DNA of 64,000 nt from CAVVAE01 sp963746185 (lineage in GTDB: Bacteria > Actinomycetota > Actinomycetes > Propionibacteriales > Nocardioidaceae). The DNA lies in the NCBI GenBank assembly GCA_963746185.1, contig CAVVAE010000002.1, forward strand, positions 1-64,000. Direction: 5' to 3'. The translations under genes were made by a program, and so were the position numbers. The notes below the pieces were generated by a model. The model had not been told where the DNA came from and searched no databases. It saw nothing but the letters and a program-made list of their open reading frames with translations. Of this stretch, positions 41,144 to 49,736 are shown piece after piece (the stretch's first letter is position 1; every line of letters starts with the position of its first letter).

Positions 41144-42090
41144 GAACTGTCCTCAGCCGGCGCGACATGTCGTGGTCGCGGTGCGCCTGACCGCGCGTAG
41201 GGGAACGGCGTGCTTCCGGGCGAGCTGAGGGTGTCAAGGTGGTTCTTGATCAGATCGAGGTTGCGGTCGGCCAAGTGGTCGAACCCCTGCCTCACACTGC
41301 TGCCCGGAGTCAGCGACCGCAGTGCTTGTTCCGGGTCAAGGCGCGCCGTGACCCACTGCTCGTACGACGATGCCCGGGCAACCACCTCGGCGATCGGCGT
41401 CACGATCATCGAGTTCCCGAAATAGAGCACACCCGCTGGGTCGATCCCGGTGGCGTTGGCCCCGATGACATAGACGTGGTTGTCATACGCGCGCGCCCGG
41501 TTGGTCAGTTCCCAGATGTCGGCGCTGCGCAGCAGGGCGGACGGTCGCGCGATCACCTCGGCGCCTTGCAGAGCAGTGATCCTCGACAGCTCTGGATAGT
41601 CGCCGTCGAAGCAGATGATGAGCCCGATCCGCCCGAGGTCGGTGTCGACCACGCAGCTTTCATCGCCTGGTGTCACCCAGCCGCCTCCGGTGATGATCTC
41701 GGTACAGAACGGATGGGTCTTGTGATAGACGCCGAGCGTCGTACCGTCCGGACCGACGAGCACCGCGGAGTTGTAGACGAGCCCGCGCGTCTCCCCTCGC
41801 TCGTAGGCGCCGTAGACCAGGTGGATGCCGAGCTTGGCGGCGACCTCATGCAGTGGCTGGTTCTGCTCGCCTGGGATGGCGTCGATCAGGTCCCAGAGCT
41901 CGTCGGGTCCCCTGTCGGGGGTGAAGCCCGTCGTGCACGTCTCGGGCAGAACGACAAGCTCGGCGGCGGAGTCGGCAACGCAGTCGCGCACCCACGCCAC
42001 GCAGTGATCGACGTTGGTCGCGATCGACTCTGCGGTCAGCGGTCCCGGCGTCGGCTGGACCTGAAGTGCTGCAGCGGTGAACGCACGCAT
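41140..42090 (-). CDS. Nitrilase superfamily carbon-nitrogen hydrolase
   Basis: A 316-residue amidase or N-carbamoyl hydrolase of the nitrilase superfamily. The catalytic triad is visible: Glu in VVLPETCTTGF, Lys in YHKTHPF, and Cys in LIICFDGDYPE. The ATG at 42090 is 4 bases past the CoxG stop. The stop overlaps HyuA. In the ureide context it could be a beta-ureidopropionase-like enzyme or an amidase for a short acid amide such as malonamate (inference). The C-terminal tail is longer than usual and low in complexity. Confidence 0.85.
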   Translation of the reverse strand: MRAFTAAALQVQPTPGPLTAESIATNVDHCVAWVRDCVADSAAELVVLPETCTTGFTPDRGPDELWDLIDAIPGEQNQPLHEVAAKLGIHLVYGAYERGETRGLVYNSAVLVGPDGTTLGVYHKTHPFCTEIITGGGWVTPGDESCVVDTDLGRIGLIICFDGDYPELSRITALQGAEVIARPSALLRSADIWELTNRARAYDNHVYVIGANATGIDPAGVLYFGNSMIVTPIAEVVARASSYEQWVTARLDPEQALRSLTPGSSVRQGFDHLADRNLDLIKNHLDTLSSPGSTPFPYARSGAPRPRHVAPAEDSS

Positions 42091-42094
42091 GCCG

Positions 42095-42754
42095 TCAGGA
42101 CCGCCGGCGACGTCCGGTGAGCCAGCCACCGACCAGCGCTCCGAAGAGGGCAGCGCCAGCGCCGACCAGTGCACCTTGCAGGAAGCCACCAGTTGAGGAG
42201 AGCGCCGCGGCGGCTCCGGGCGCTTCGTAGACCGTGGGAGAGGTGGAGCCAGCCGTGCCCGCGCCGCCCGGGCTGACAGCGCCTGCGGCTGCCGGAGCAG
42301 CGGCGGGCGCAGCCTTGCCCGTGAGGACGTCCTCGACGGCCGAGAAGAACTCACCTGCCGTCTTCTTCGCGACACCGGTCAGCATCCGCTGGCCGACGCC
42401 GCCGATCATGCCTCCGACGATGGCCTCCGCGTCGTACGTGAGCGTCGTCGTCTCGTCGGTGCCCTCGACGAGCTTGACCATCACGTCGGCACTGACAGTG
42501 CCGGGTGCGCCGGCGCCGGCCGCCTTGAGCACGAACGAGTCAGGCGCGTGCTGGTCGGTGAGCCGGACCTCCCCGGTGTAAACGCCCTTGATGGACGCGA
42601 CACCAGCCGTGATGGTCATGGTGTACGCGTCCTCCCCGATCGCCTCGAGGCGTTGACAGCCAGGGATGGTCCGGACCAGGACGGCAGGGTCGTTCAGCGC
42701 CTGCCAAACAGCGTCACGGGAGGCGTTGAGCGAGGCCGAGCCGGAGACGAGCAT
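42095..42754 (-). CDS. CoxG-like SRPBCC membrane-anchored protein
   Basis: A 219-residue protein. An SRPBCC fold (about residues 1-145: SGSASLNASRDAVWQALNDPAVLVRTIPGCQRLE, TYDAEAIVGGMIGGVGQRML) matches the CO-dehydrogenase subunit G family. An Ala/Pro/Gly linker leads to a C-terminal hydrophobic helix (FLQGALVGAGAALFGALVGGWL) closed by RRRRS, which would anchor the protein in the membrane. CoxG recruits the molybdenum hydroxylase to the membrane in oligotrophic bacteria. Present with the coxMSL-like genes, so a partner role is likely. Confidence 0.85.
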   Translation of the reverse strand: MLVSGSASLNASRDAVWQALNDPAVLVRTIPGCQRLEAIGEDAYTMTITAGVASIKGVYTGEVRLTDQHAPDSFVLKAAGAGAPGTVSADVMVKLVEGTDETTTLTYDAEAIVGGMIGGVGQRMLTGVAKKTAGEFFSAVEDVLTGKAAPAAAPAAAGAVSPGGAGTAGSTSPTVYEAPGAAAALSSTGGFLQGALVGAGAALFGALVGGWLTGRRRRS

Positions 42755-42844
42755 GTCGTGACCCTACGAAGAAGCGTCGCAGCCGTCCAATGGCGACACT
42801 CGCCCAATGACCTCCCGCGGGTCGGCAAACCGCGCCAGACCGGG

Positions 42845-44378
42845 TCAGGTTGGGGGTGGTGGGGGGAAGGGAAGCACCGCTGGGCTGGCATGGTCGTGTC
42901 CGTCGGTGGCTCGTACGCCAAAGATCGCGTTGTCCTTGGACAGGTTGATGGTCGTACTCGTCGTGTTCCCGACGGGGATGACGTGGGTCCATAGCTGTTC
43001 GCTCGTGGGCCGCCAGACGACTTCGTAGCCGGCGGGGTTGCCACTGCCCGGCGTCCACGTCAGCGTCGTGTCATTCGTCAGGGTGGTCGTATTGACCCTG
43101 ACGTCGAGCGGCATACCGGGCGCCTGGGACAGGGACCACAAGGTCGCCGCATTGACCTTGGCGACGTTGGCGATGTAGTCGAAGTCGCAGAACTCAGGAA
43201 GGTCGCCGAACTGCACGCCGTTCTCGACGCGCACGTCTTGGTGCTGGTGGGCGAAGTTCTCGTTGGGCTCAGTGAACCGCGCGGCCGGCCAGCCCTGCGC
43301 CAGGAACGGAATGTTGTCGCCGCCTCGGAGGAAGCGGTCCAGCCGGTAGATAAACCTGATGTTCATGCCGGTCGTCTCGGGCCCGGCTACCTCAGTGACG
43401 TGACGGGCAAGGGCCCGTGCGGGGGAGTCGTTCTCGCCGCCGATCGACAGCCGGGCGGCCTTTTGCGCGTCACTCTCGGTGGCAGGCGGTCCCTGGGCGA
43501 AGAGTCGCAGGCTCTTCGCGTCTCGCGTGCCGTCATCAGCTCGACTGCTCCCGACGATGTCGTTGGTGAACATGCCCTGCAGGTCGACGCCTTCGTCCTT
43601 GAGCTGTTGCGCCAGGAAGGTCGAGCCATACAGATTCTGCTCCTCGCCAGCCACTGCCGCGAAGATGAGCGTCGACTTTGGTCGGCGCGTCGCCATGACC
43701 CGGGCCAGCTCCATCGACACGGCAACTCCTGACGCGTCATCGTCGGCGCCCGGCGCGTCGCTGGTGAAGTCCATGACGTCGGTGACCCGCGAGTCGTAGT
43801 GGCCTGAGATCAGATAGACCCGGTCGGGATCCGAGGACCCCTCCAACCTCGCGACGACGTTGCTGATGCGGGTCGGAGTCGGGATGCGCACCCCAGGCTC
43901 TTGGATGTACGACGGCACGGTGACCGTCATCCTGCCGTTGGACGCGGCCGCGAACTTCCTCATCTCCGCAGCGATCCAGTCACGAGCGGCGCCGATTCCC
44001 CGCTTAGGGTCGGTCTGGCTCGGACAACGTGTGGCGGGTTCCGAACGAGGCCAGCTTGCGCACGATCGCCTCGATGCGGTGCGGGTCGATAGCCGCGAGA
44101 ATCTCCCGCAGCTCGCGGTCAGCCCTCTGGGGGCGAAGGATCCTGCCCGGGCCAGGAGGCCACTCCGCCGCGGAGCCGGCTCCAGCTGCAGCGGCCGCCC
44201 CTCCGACCGCGTGCGCTGACGAGGTGAAGAGCTGACTGCCGACTGCAGTGGCCGCCAGGGCTCCGGAGCCGGTGAGGAAGGCGCGACGGCTGCTTCCGCT
44301 GCCGACATGGGTGTTGGGGGAAGGGGTGCTGCTGGCCGGGTTACTCGAGATCGGGACGTCGTCCGGCTGGTTGTTCAT
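42845..44378 (-). pseudogene. Tat-exported M28 family metallopeptidase, one-base frameshift
   Basis: A twin-arginine signal (SSRRAFLTGSGALAATAVG), then an M28 aminopeptidase domain with metal ligands in SGHYDSR, PGADDDASGVAVSMELARV and VAGEEQNLYGS, and a C-terminal fibronectin-like stretch. The N-terminal frame ends too early at RHTLS. Dropping one base near 44023 gives a 510-residue protein. The ATG at 44378 follows AAGGAG. Probably a sequence error in view of others in the window, or a real inactivation. Metal ligand residues are intact. Confidence 0.75.
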
Positions 44379-44490
44379 GATGTCTCCTTGGGATCGAATC
44401 AACGATGGTGCGTTGCCCAACTCCCCAGCCTGCCACGACCACAGCAGATCCGCTGATCGCGCAATCAAGCGGCCCGCCGCCGCACGCAGG

Positions 44491-45261
44491 TCAGTCGCGG
44501 TAGCCGTTTTTGATCCGGACCGCGTCACGCACGTTGTTCGTCGTCACCATCCAGCAGCGCGGGTCACTGAGCCATCGACGGAGACCGCGCCGGTCGTCCA
44601 CGGTCCAGACGAGCAGCAACAGACCTCGGCGCGAGGTCCAGCGCGCGACTCCGAACGTCGCGAGCCACCGGTTGGCCACGATCACGTCGGGATTGCAGGC
44701 TGCCACGCGGCGCGCCGGAAACAGCTCTGAGAGCCGCCCGGCCAGCTGCGTTCGCCACGGCAGGCCAGCCCGAGAGCGGCCGAGCGACAGCCCGACGAGC
44801 AAGGAGGGGCAGGCCGTGTCGGCCCACCGCCGTACCGCCTGGACACCTCGGTCCTCCCCCGTGGTGATCACCAGGTTCTCTCCGAGCTGGTCGACGGCCA
44901 GCCGAGTGGCGGCCACCTCCCACGCCGCCTCAGGTGAACCATCGTAGAGCTCCGGGGGGGACGCGAACTTGAAGTCGAGATGCGCCTTCGTGCGCCCGTG
45001 CGTGTGGGCCAACGCCTCGGCGTACGTCAGGAGACCCGGCCTGGCCCCTCGCAGCTCGCTAAGGGTCAGGCCGGTCACGGGCTGGGCTGCACCATCGACG
45101 TCGACGTGGTGGTCGTGGAGCAGCACGAACTCTCCGTCGGCTGTGCGTTGTACGTCGAACTCCACGTAGTCAACGGGGAGGTCAAGTGCATCGAGAAGCT
45201 GTTCTGTCGCGCTCACGCTCGGACGCCCTTGTCGGCTGCCGAGGTCATGCGCTGAGATCAT
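44491..45261 (-). CDS. Glycerophosphodiester phosphodiesterase family protein
   Basis: About 256 residues. DYVEFDVQRTADGEFVLLHDHHVD contains the family's metal/active-site Glu, Asp and His residues. SAHDLGSRQGRP replaces the usual start AHRG. The later parts AHLDFKF and LLLLVWTVDDRRGLRRWLS are the barrel strands expected. It hydrolyses glycerophosphodiesters to glycerol-3-phosphate. The ATG at 45261 is preferred over the GTG at 45267. No clear link to the surrounding catabolic genes. Confidence 0.8.
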   Translation of the reverse strand: MISAHDLGSRQGRPSVSATEQLLDALDLPVDYVEFDVQRTADGEFVLLHDHHVDVDGAAQPVTGLTLSELRGARPGLLTYAEALAHTHGRTKAHLDFKFASPPELYDGSPEAAWEVAATRLAVDQLGENLVITTGEDRGVQAVRRWADTACPSLLVGLSLGRSRAGLPWRTQLAGRLSELFPARRVAACNPDVIVANRWLATFGVARWTSRRGLLLLVWTVDDRRGLRRWLSDPRCWMVTTNNVRDAVRIKNGYRD

Positions 45262-45295
45262 CACCACGGCTCACGATCCTGCCAGGCGCCGCCCC

Positions 45296-45884
45296 TTAGG
45301 GCAGGAAGTACATCGGGTTCGGCACCTTCACCGTCTCGTCAGCGAAACCGCCTTGCAGATCGCTGAACTGGTCGCCCATGTTGAGGACGATGTCGTTGCC
45401 GAGCGACTCGAGGTGACGACGCGTCAGCGACTTGTACTGCACCGTCGTACACGTCGGTTCACAGGGCAGGTACGCCGGCGGGGCTGTCTTGTTCCGCATG
45501 AAGAGCCGGTCACTCGACACGTCGGGGTAGCCAGCCGCGGCCAGGTCGCGCAACGTGTCGGCACGCTGGGTCTCGGGCCGACCGGTCAGGTAGTAGACGT
45601 CAACACCGTCGTCTGATGCCTGGTTGACAAGGTCTGGCATGCCCGTGGTGGCCGTCATCCCGTGGTCATGGATGTAGGCGGCGTTCACCGCTGGGTCGAA
45701 GCCGAAGTCGTGTGTCACCTCGTAGTTGTAGGTTGAAGCGTGGTGTCATCGACGTCGAGGACAAGCACCGGGTTGTCGTCAGCTTTGCGCACCAGTCGCG
45801 GATCTTGTGCTCGGTCTTGTCCTCGATGCCGCGCATCTCAGCGGCGTAGTCGCGACCGGCCACGCCACCTCGGTCAAATGTCAT
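45296..45884 (-). pseudogene. HAD family acid phosphatase, two frameshifts
   Basis: Two missing bases (near 45733 and 45783) split the frame. Restoring them joins EHKIRDWCAK to NPVLVLDVDDTTLQTYNYE and then VTHDFGFDPAVN. The HAD motif I DVDDT, motif II in DVYYLTGRPETQ and motif III in NMGDQFSDLQGG are intact. The protein would be about 196 residues, like class B/'plant-type' HAD acid phosphatases. No signal peptide is evident in the restored start. Both changes are single-base losses, unlike the insertions elsewhere. Confidence 0.7.
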
Positions 45885-45902
45885 GGTCCGAGGATCCGGT
45901 GG

Positions 45903-48314
45903 CTACTCAGCAGTGCTGGAGGTGGCGTCGCCAGAATGGTGAGCCTGGTCGACCCGCCGCAATTCGAACAGCTCACTCGGAGAGATCGGCATCGAGGTGA
46001 TCACCAGACCCTCGGCGTCTTCGATGGCTGAGGCGATGGCGGCTGACCCGGGAATCACTCCGGCCTCGCCCGCTCCCTTGACGCCGAGTGGGTTGAGCGG
46101 CGAAGGCGTCTCGAGATGGTCGATCTCGATGAACGGAATCTCGCTGGCGTAGGGCATCAGGAAGTCCATGTAGGACGCGTTGAGCAGCTGGCCCGACGCG
46201 TCGTACTCCATCCGTTCGTAGAGCGCCCCACCAACCCCCTGGGCCACTCCCCCATGCACTTGTCCCTCGACGATCATCGGGTTGATGATCGTGCCGCAGT
46301 CGTGGACGACGCAGTAGCGAAGGATCTTGATGTCGGCCGTCTCAGGGTCGGTCTCCACGATCACAGCGTGCATGCCGTTCGCAAACGTCGAGCGAAGCGG
46401 CGAGTAGTAGTCGGTGCCTTCGAGACCAGGCTCTTCGTCGTCACCGACCGGCGCCTTGTTGGGGTCGGCCGGAGACGCGAACTGGGTGGCTCGCGAGGCG
46501 GCTTCGTCGAATGCGTAGCGCAGCGGGTTCGACAGCACCGCGACCGCGCCCAGGTCGATCTGCGCACCCGGGCTGCCCTTGACGCGCACCTGACCGTCGA
46601 CGACTTCGAGGTCGTCGACGGACGCCTCGAGTGCGTTGGCGGCGATCCGCAACGCCTTCTCCCTGACCTTGCGTGCGGTCAAGGCCAGCGCGCTGCCCGA
46701 CATCACGGCGGTGCGGGAGGCGAAGGTCCCGACTGCGTACTTGAATCGGCGCGTGTCACCCGTGGTCACCTTGACCTTGTCGATGGCAACGCCGAGCTCG
46801 TCGGCGACGATCTGCGCCAGCATCGTCTGGTGACCCTGTCCCTGCGTTGTGAGCCCGGTGGACACGACGACGGTGCCGTCGGTCTCGACCCTGATGTGGC
46901 CGCCTTCGTAGGGCCCGACGCCGGTGCCCTCGACGTAGCACCCGATCCCGATGCCGACCTGTCGTCCGGCCGCGCGAGCCTCGGTGCGGTAGGCCTCGAA
47001 GTCGTCCCAACCGACGAGCTGCTTGAGCTTGGCCAGCGAGGCCGGGAAGTCTCCGGAGTCGTAGATGAGCGGTCGGCCGTCCTGGAAGATCAGGCCATGG
47101 TCGAACGGCATCTCGTCAGGCTGGATGAAGTTGCGCTCGCGTACGACGGTGCGGTCGAGGCCGAGTTCGCGCGCGATCGTGTCCATCACCCGCTCCATCG
47201 CGAAGCACCCCTGCGGCCGGCCGGCGCCGCGATACGGCGTGACGAGGACGGTGTTGGTGTAGAGGCTCTGGAACTCCACCCGGTAGGCACCGGGCTTGTA
47301 GGGACCAAGGAGCTGGGTCGAGGTAATGATCGGCACGATCAATCCGTACGGCGTGTAGGCGCCGTTGTCGTGCCAGAACTGCACTGACAGTCCTTGCAGA
47401 TGACCTTCGTCGTCGTAGCCGAATTCGACCTCGTGCAGCTGCGCGCGTTCATGCGCTGAGGAGATGAAGTGCTCTCGCCGGTCCTCGACCCACTTGACCG
47501 GCTTGCCGAGCCGGATCGCCGCCCACGGCACCATGATCTCCTCGGGCCACGGATGTACGATCTTGACTCCGAAGCCGCCACCGACGTCGGGCGTGACGAC
47601 CTCGACCCGGTCGACGGGCAGGCTCAGCTTGGCAGCGATGGCCTGACGCACACTGGTCGACGTCTGGGTCGAAGTGTGCACGAGCAACGACTCGTCGTCG
47701 GGATCCCAACGGGCGTGCACGCCTTTGCCTTCCATCGGCATCGACGCGCTGCGCTCGATCTTCAGGCTGAGGGCTGCCCTATGCGGTGCGGCGGCGATCA
47801 TCGCTGCAGCATCACCGACCTCCTGCACCATCGTGGCGCTGACGTTGCCGGGTACGTCGTCATGGACGAGGTCTGCACCGTCGCGCGACTTCTCGATGCC
47901 GACGACAGCGGGAAGGAAGTCATAGCTGACCTCGATCAACCCCGCTGCGTCCTCGGCGATGTAGCGGTCGGTGGCGACCACCATGACGATGGCCTCGCCA
48001 ACGTGGTTGACCTCGTCCTTGGCGAGCGCATACGGGGTGCGGCCATGAGTCAGCGTCGGATGGGGAATGAGCAGCGGGAGTGGATCGGTCGTCAGACCGT
48101 CGAGGTCCTCGTAGGTAAAGATCGCCACCAGACCGTCGACCTCGAGGGCAGCCGACACATCGATGCCGACGATCCGAGCATGGGCGTGCGGACTGCGCAC
48201 GAACGCAGCAGCAAGAGCATCGTGGCCGTAGTCGTCGAGGTAGCGACCTTGGCCCTTCAAGAAGCGAGGGTCTTCGACTCGCGGCACACGTTGGCCGAAC
48301 ATCTTCGTCGTCAT
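45903..48314 (-). CDS. Molybdenum hydroxylase large subunit (xanthine dehydrogenase family)
   Basis: An 803-residue molybdopterin-binding subunit. Hallmarks are GQRVPRVEDPRFLKGQGRYLDD, VGGGFGVK (about residue 244), the active-site loop VTPYRGAGRPQG (about 359-370) and the catalytic Glu in GVKGAGEAGV. True CO dehydrogenase has AYRCSFR with the Cu-binding Cys at this loop, and this protein has GAG instead, so it is of the xanthine/aldehyde oxidoreductase type. It hydroxylates an N-heterocycle or aldehyde. Coupled by ATGA to the small subunit. With NCS2 and PucR near, a uracil or xanthine dehydrogenase role is plausible. Confidence 0.9.
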   Translation of the reverse strand: MTTKMFGQRVPRVEDPRFLKGQGRYLDDYGHDALAAAFVRSPHAHARIVGIDVSAALEVDGLVAIFTYEDLDGLTTDPLPLLIPHPTLTHGRTPYALAKDEVNHVGEAIVMVVATDRYIAEDAAGLIEVSYDFLPAVVGIEKSRDGADLVHDDVPGNVSATMVQEVGDAAAMIAAAPHRAALSLKIERSASMPMEGKGVHARWDPDDESLLVHTSTQTSTSVRQAIAAKLSLPVDRVEVVTPDVGGGFGVKIVHPWPEEIMVPWAAIRLGKPVKWVEDRREHFISSAHERAQLHEVEFGYDDEGHLQGLSVQFWHDNGAYTPYGLIVPIITSTQLLGPYKPGAYRVEFQSLYTNTVLVTPYRGAGRPQGCFAMERVMDTIARELGLDRTVVRERNFIQPDEMPFDHGLIFQDGRPLIYDSGDFPASLAKLKQLVGWDDFEAYRTEARAAGRQVGIGIGCYVEGTGVGPYEGGHIRVETDGTVVVSTGLTTQGQGHQTMLAQIVADELGVAIDKVKVTTGDTRRFKYAVGTFASRTAVMSGSALALTARKVREKALRIAANALEASVDDLEVVDGQVRVKGSPGAQIDLGAVAVLSNPLRYAFDEAASRATQFASPADPNKAPVGDDEEPGLEGTDYYSPLRSTFANGMHAVIVETDPETADIKILRYCVVHDCGTIINPMIVEGQVHGGVAQGVGGALYERMEYDASGQLLNASYMDFLMPYASEIPFIEIDHLETPSPLNPLGVKGAGEAGVIPGSAAIASAIEDAEGLVITSMPISPSELFELRRVDQAHHSGDATSSTAE

Positions 48315-48817
48315 GTCGCAGATCCATCGTCAGCCACGCCGCGCTTGATCTCGGCGGCCCGCAGGACGGCGGCCACGATGTTCTGATAGCCCGTGCATCT
48401 GCAAAGGTTGCCGCCGATCGCTTCGCGCGCCTGCTCCTCGGTGGGGTCTGCCGTGGTCTCCAGGAACGCGGTGATCGTGGTGATGAAACCCGGCGTGCAG
48501 AATCCGCACTGCAGTGCGTGGCAGTCGCGAAAAGCCTGTTGGACAGGGCCTAGCTCACCGTCGGGCAGCGTGCAACCTTCGATCGTGGTGATGGCTGCTC
48601 CGTCCACGGACACGGCAAACACCAGGCAACTCCGTGACGGGGCGCCGTCGATCAGGATCGTGCATGCCCCGCAGACACCGTGCTCACATCCGACGTGGGT
48701 GCCGGTGAGCCCGACGTCGTGCCGGATCGCGTCGGAGAGCAACCGCCGTCCAGGCACTCGCACCGGGTAGGGGACGTTGTTGATCGTGAGCGTGACGTCA
48801 TGCAGCTCCTCGCTCAC
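48311..48817 (-). CDS. Molybdenum hydroxylase small subunit, two 2Fe-2S clusters
   Basis: A 168-residue iron-sulfur subunit. The plant-type 2Fe-2S motif is GCEHGVCGACT with a later Cys (RSCLVF). The second cluster motif is CGFCTPG with CRCTGY. It passes electrons from molybdenum to the FAD subunit. The GTG at 48817 overlaps the medium-subunit stop, and its stop overlaps the large-subunit start. Order FAD-FeS-Mo (M-S-L) is standard. Confidence 0.95.
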   Translation of the reverse strand: MSEELHDVTLTINNVPYPVRVPGRRLLSDAIRHDVGLTGTHVGCEHGVCGACTILIDGAPSRSCLVFAVSVDGAAITTIEGCTLPDGELGPVQQAFRDCHALQCGFCTPGFITTITAFLETTADPTEEQAREAIGGNLCRCTGYQNIVAAVLRAAEIKRGVADDGSAT

Positions 48818-49689
48818 GCTGCCTCCCCGTCGACCGCTTCGGTCGCCGCCTCGGAGAGGGCGCGACTTGTGAGCACCCGGGCGAGCTGGGCTCGATAGTG
48901 GGCACTCGCGTGGATGTCGGCCTCAGGTTGGATGGCGGCGGACACCAGTTCGAGGGCAGCGTCCCAGCTGACGTTGTCGTACGACGTCTCAGCGCACGCG
49001 TCGCTGACATCGACGACCACGGGGGTGAAACCGACACTGATCAAGGCGACGCTTGCCGCGGTGATCGTGCGTGCGGAGTCCACTTCAACGACCGCTCCAA
49101 CGCCCACGATGGCGTAGTCGCCATGCCGGCGCGCGAGCTCGACCCAGGCTGACCCGGAGCCGGTGCTGGGATGTGGGAAGTAGGCGGCCACCGCAATCTC
49201 GTCGGGCTGCAGCGCCGACTCGAGCGGGCCGACGAAGAAGTCCGCCGCCTCGATGCGTCGAGCCCCTCGAGCCTTGCTGATGGCTTCGATATGTCCGCCG
49301 AGCAACGCCAACACAGCAGGCATCTCTGCGGCCGGGTCGGCGTGTACGAGACTGCCGACCGTCGTACCGCGGTTGCGGATGGTCGGGTGCGCGACATGCC
49401 TCACCGTACGACGCAACAGCGGGTTGGCCGCGAACGACGCCGCGTCATGCTCGAGGGCGCTGTGCCGGGTCAGGGCTCCGATGCGGACACCCTCATCGCC
49501 GACCTCGATGTTGTCGAGGCCGGCGATGTGGTTGATGTCCACCAGGGCTGACGGGGCGGCCAGCCGCATCGACATGATGGGGACGAGGCTCTGCCCGCCC
49601 GCGAGCACCTTGCCCTCCGTGGCCGCCAGCATGTCGACGGCTTCGTCGAGGCTGGCCGGTCGGTGGTAGTCGAACGGCGCGGGTTTCAC
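48814..49689 (-). CDS. Molybdenum hydroxylase FAD-binding subunit
   Basis: A 291-residue FAD subunit of the CoxM type. FAD-binding motifs are AGGQSLVPIMSMRLA and TIRNRGTTVGSLVHADPAAE. The C-terminal CO-dehydrogenase flavoprotein domain starts near residue 175. The GTG at 49689 begins KPAPFDYHRP, the family-usual start. First gene of the M-S-L set, 47 bases after the permease. Confidence 0.93.
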   Translation of the reverse strand: MKPAPFDYHRPASLDEAVDMLAATEGKVLAGGQSLVPIMSMRLAAPSALVDINHIAGLDNIEVGDEGVRIGALTRHSALEHDAASFAANPLLRRTVRHVAHPTIRNRGTTVGSLVHADPAAEMPAVLALLGGHIEAISKARGARRIEAADFFVGPLESALQPDEIAVAAYFPHPSTGSGSAWVELARRHGDYAIVGVGAVVEVDSARTITAASVALISVGFTPVVVDVSDACAETSYDNVSWDAALELVSAAIQPEADIHASAHYRAQLARVLTSRALSEAATEAVDGEAA

Positions 49690-49736
49690 GTGCAGGTGGC
49701 CCCTCTCTGTGCAGCCCAGCCGATGCAGCGTCAGGG

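Noticed and set aside
45903..49689. Carbon monoxide dehydrogenase
   Set aside because: The large subunit lacks the AYRCSFR copper-binding loop of true CO dehydrogenase, though the subunit plan and CoxG are similar.
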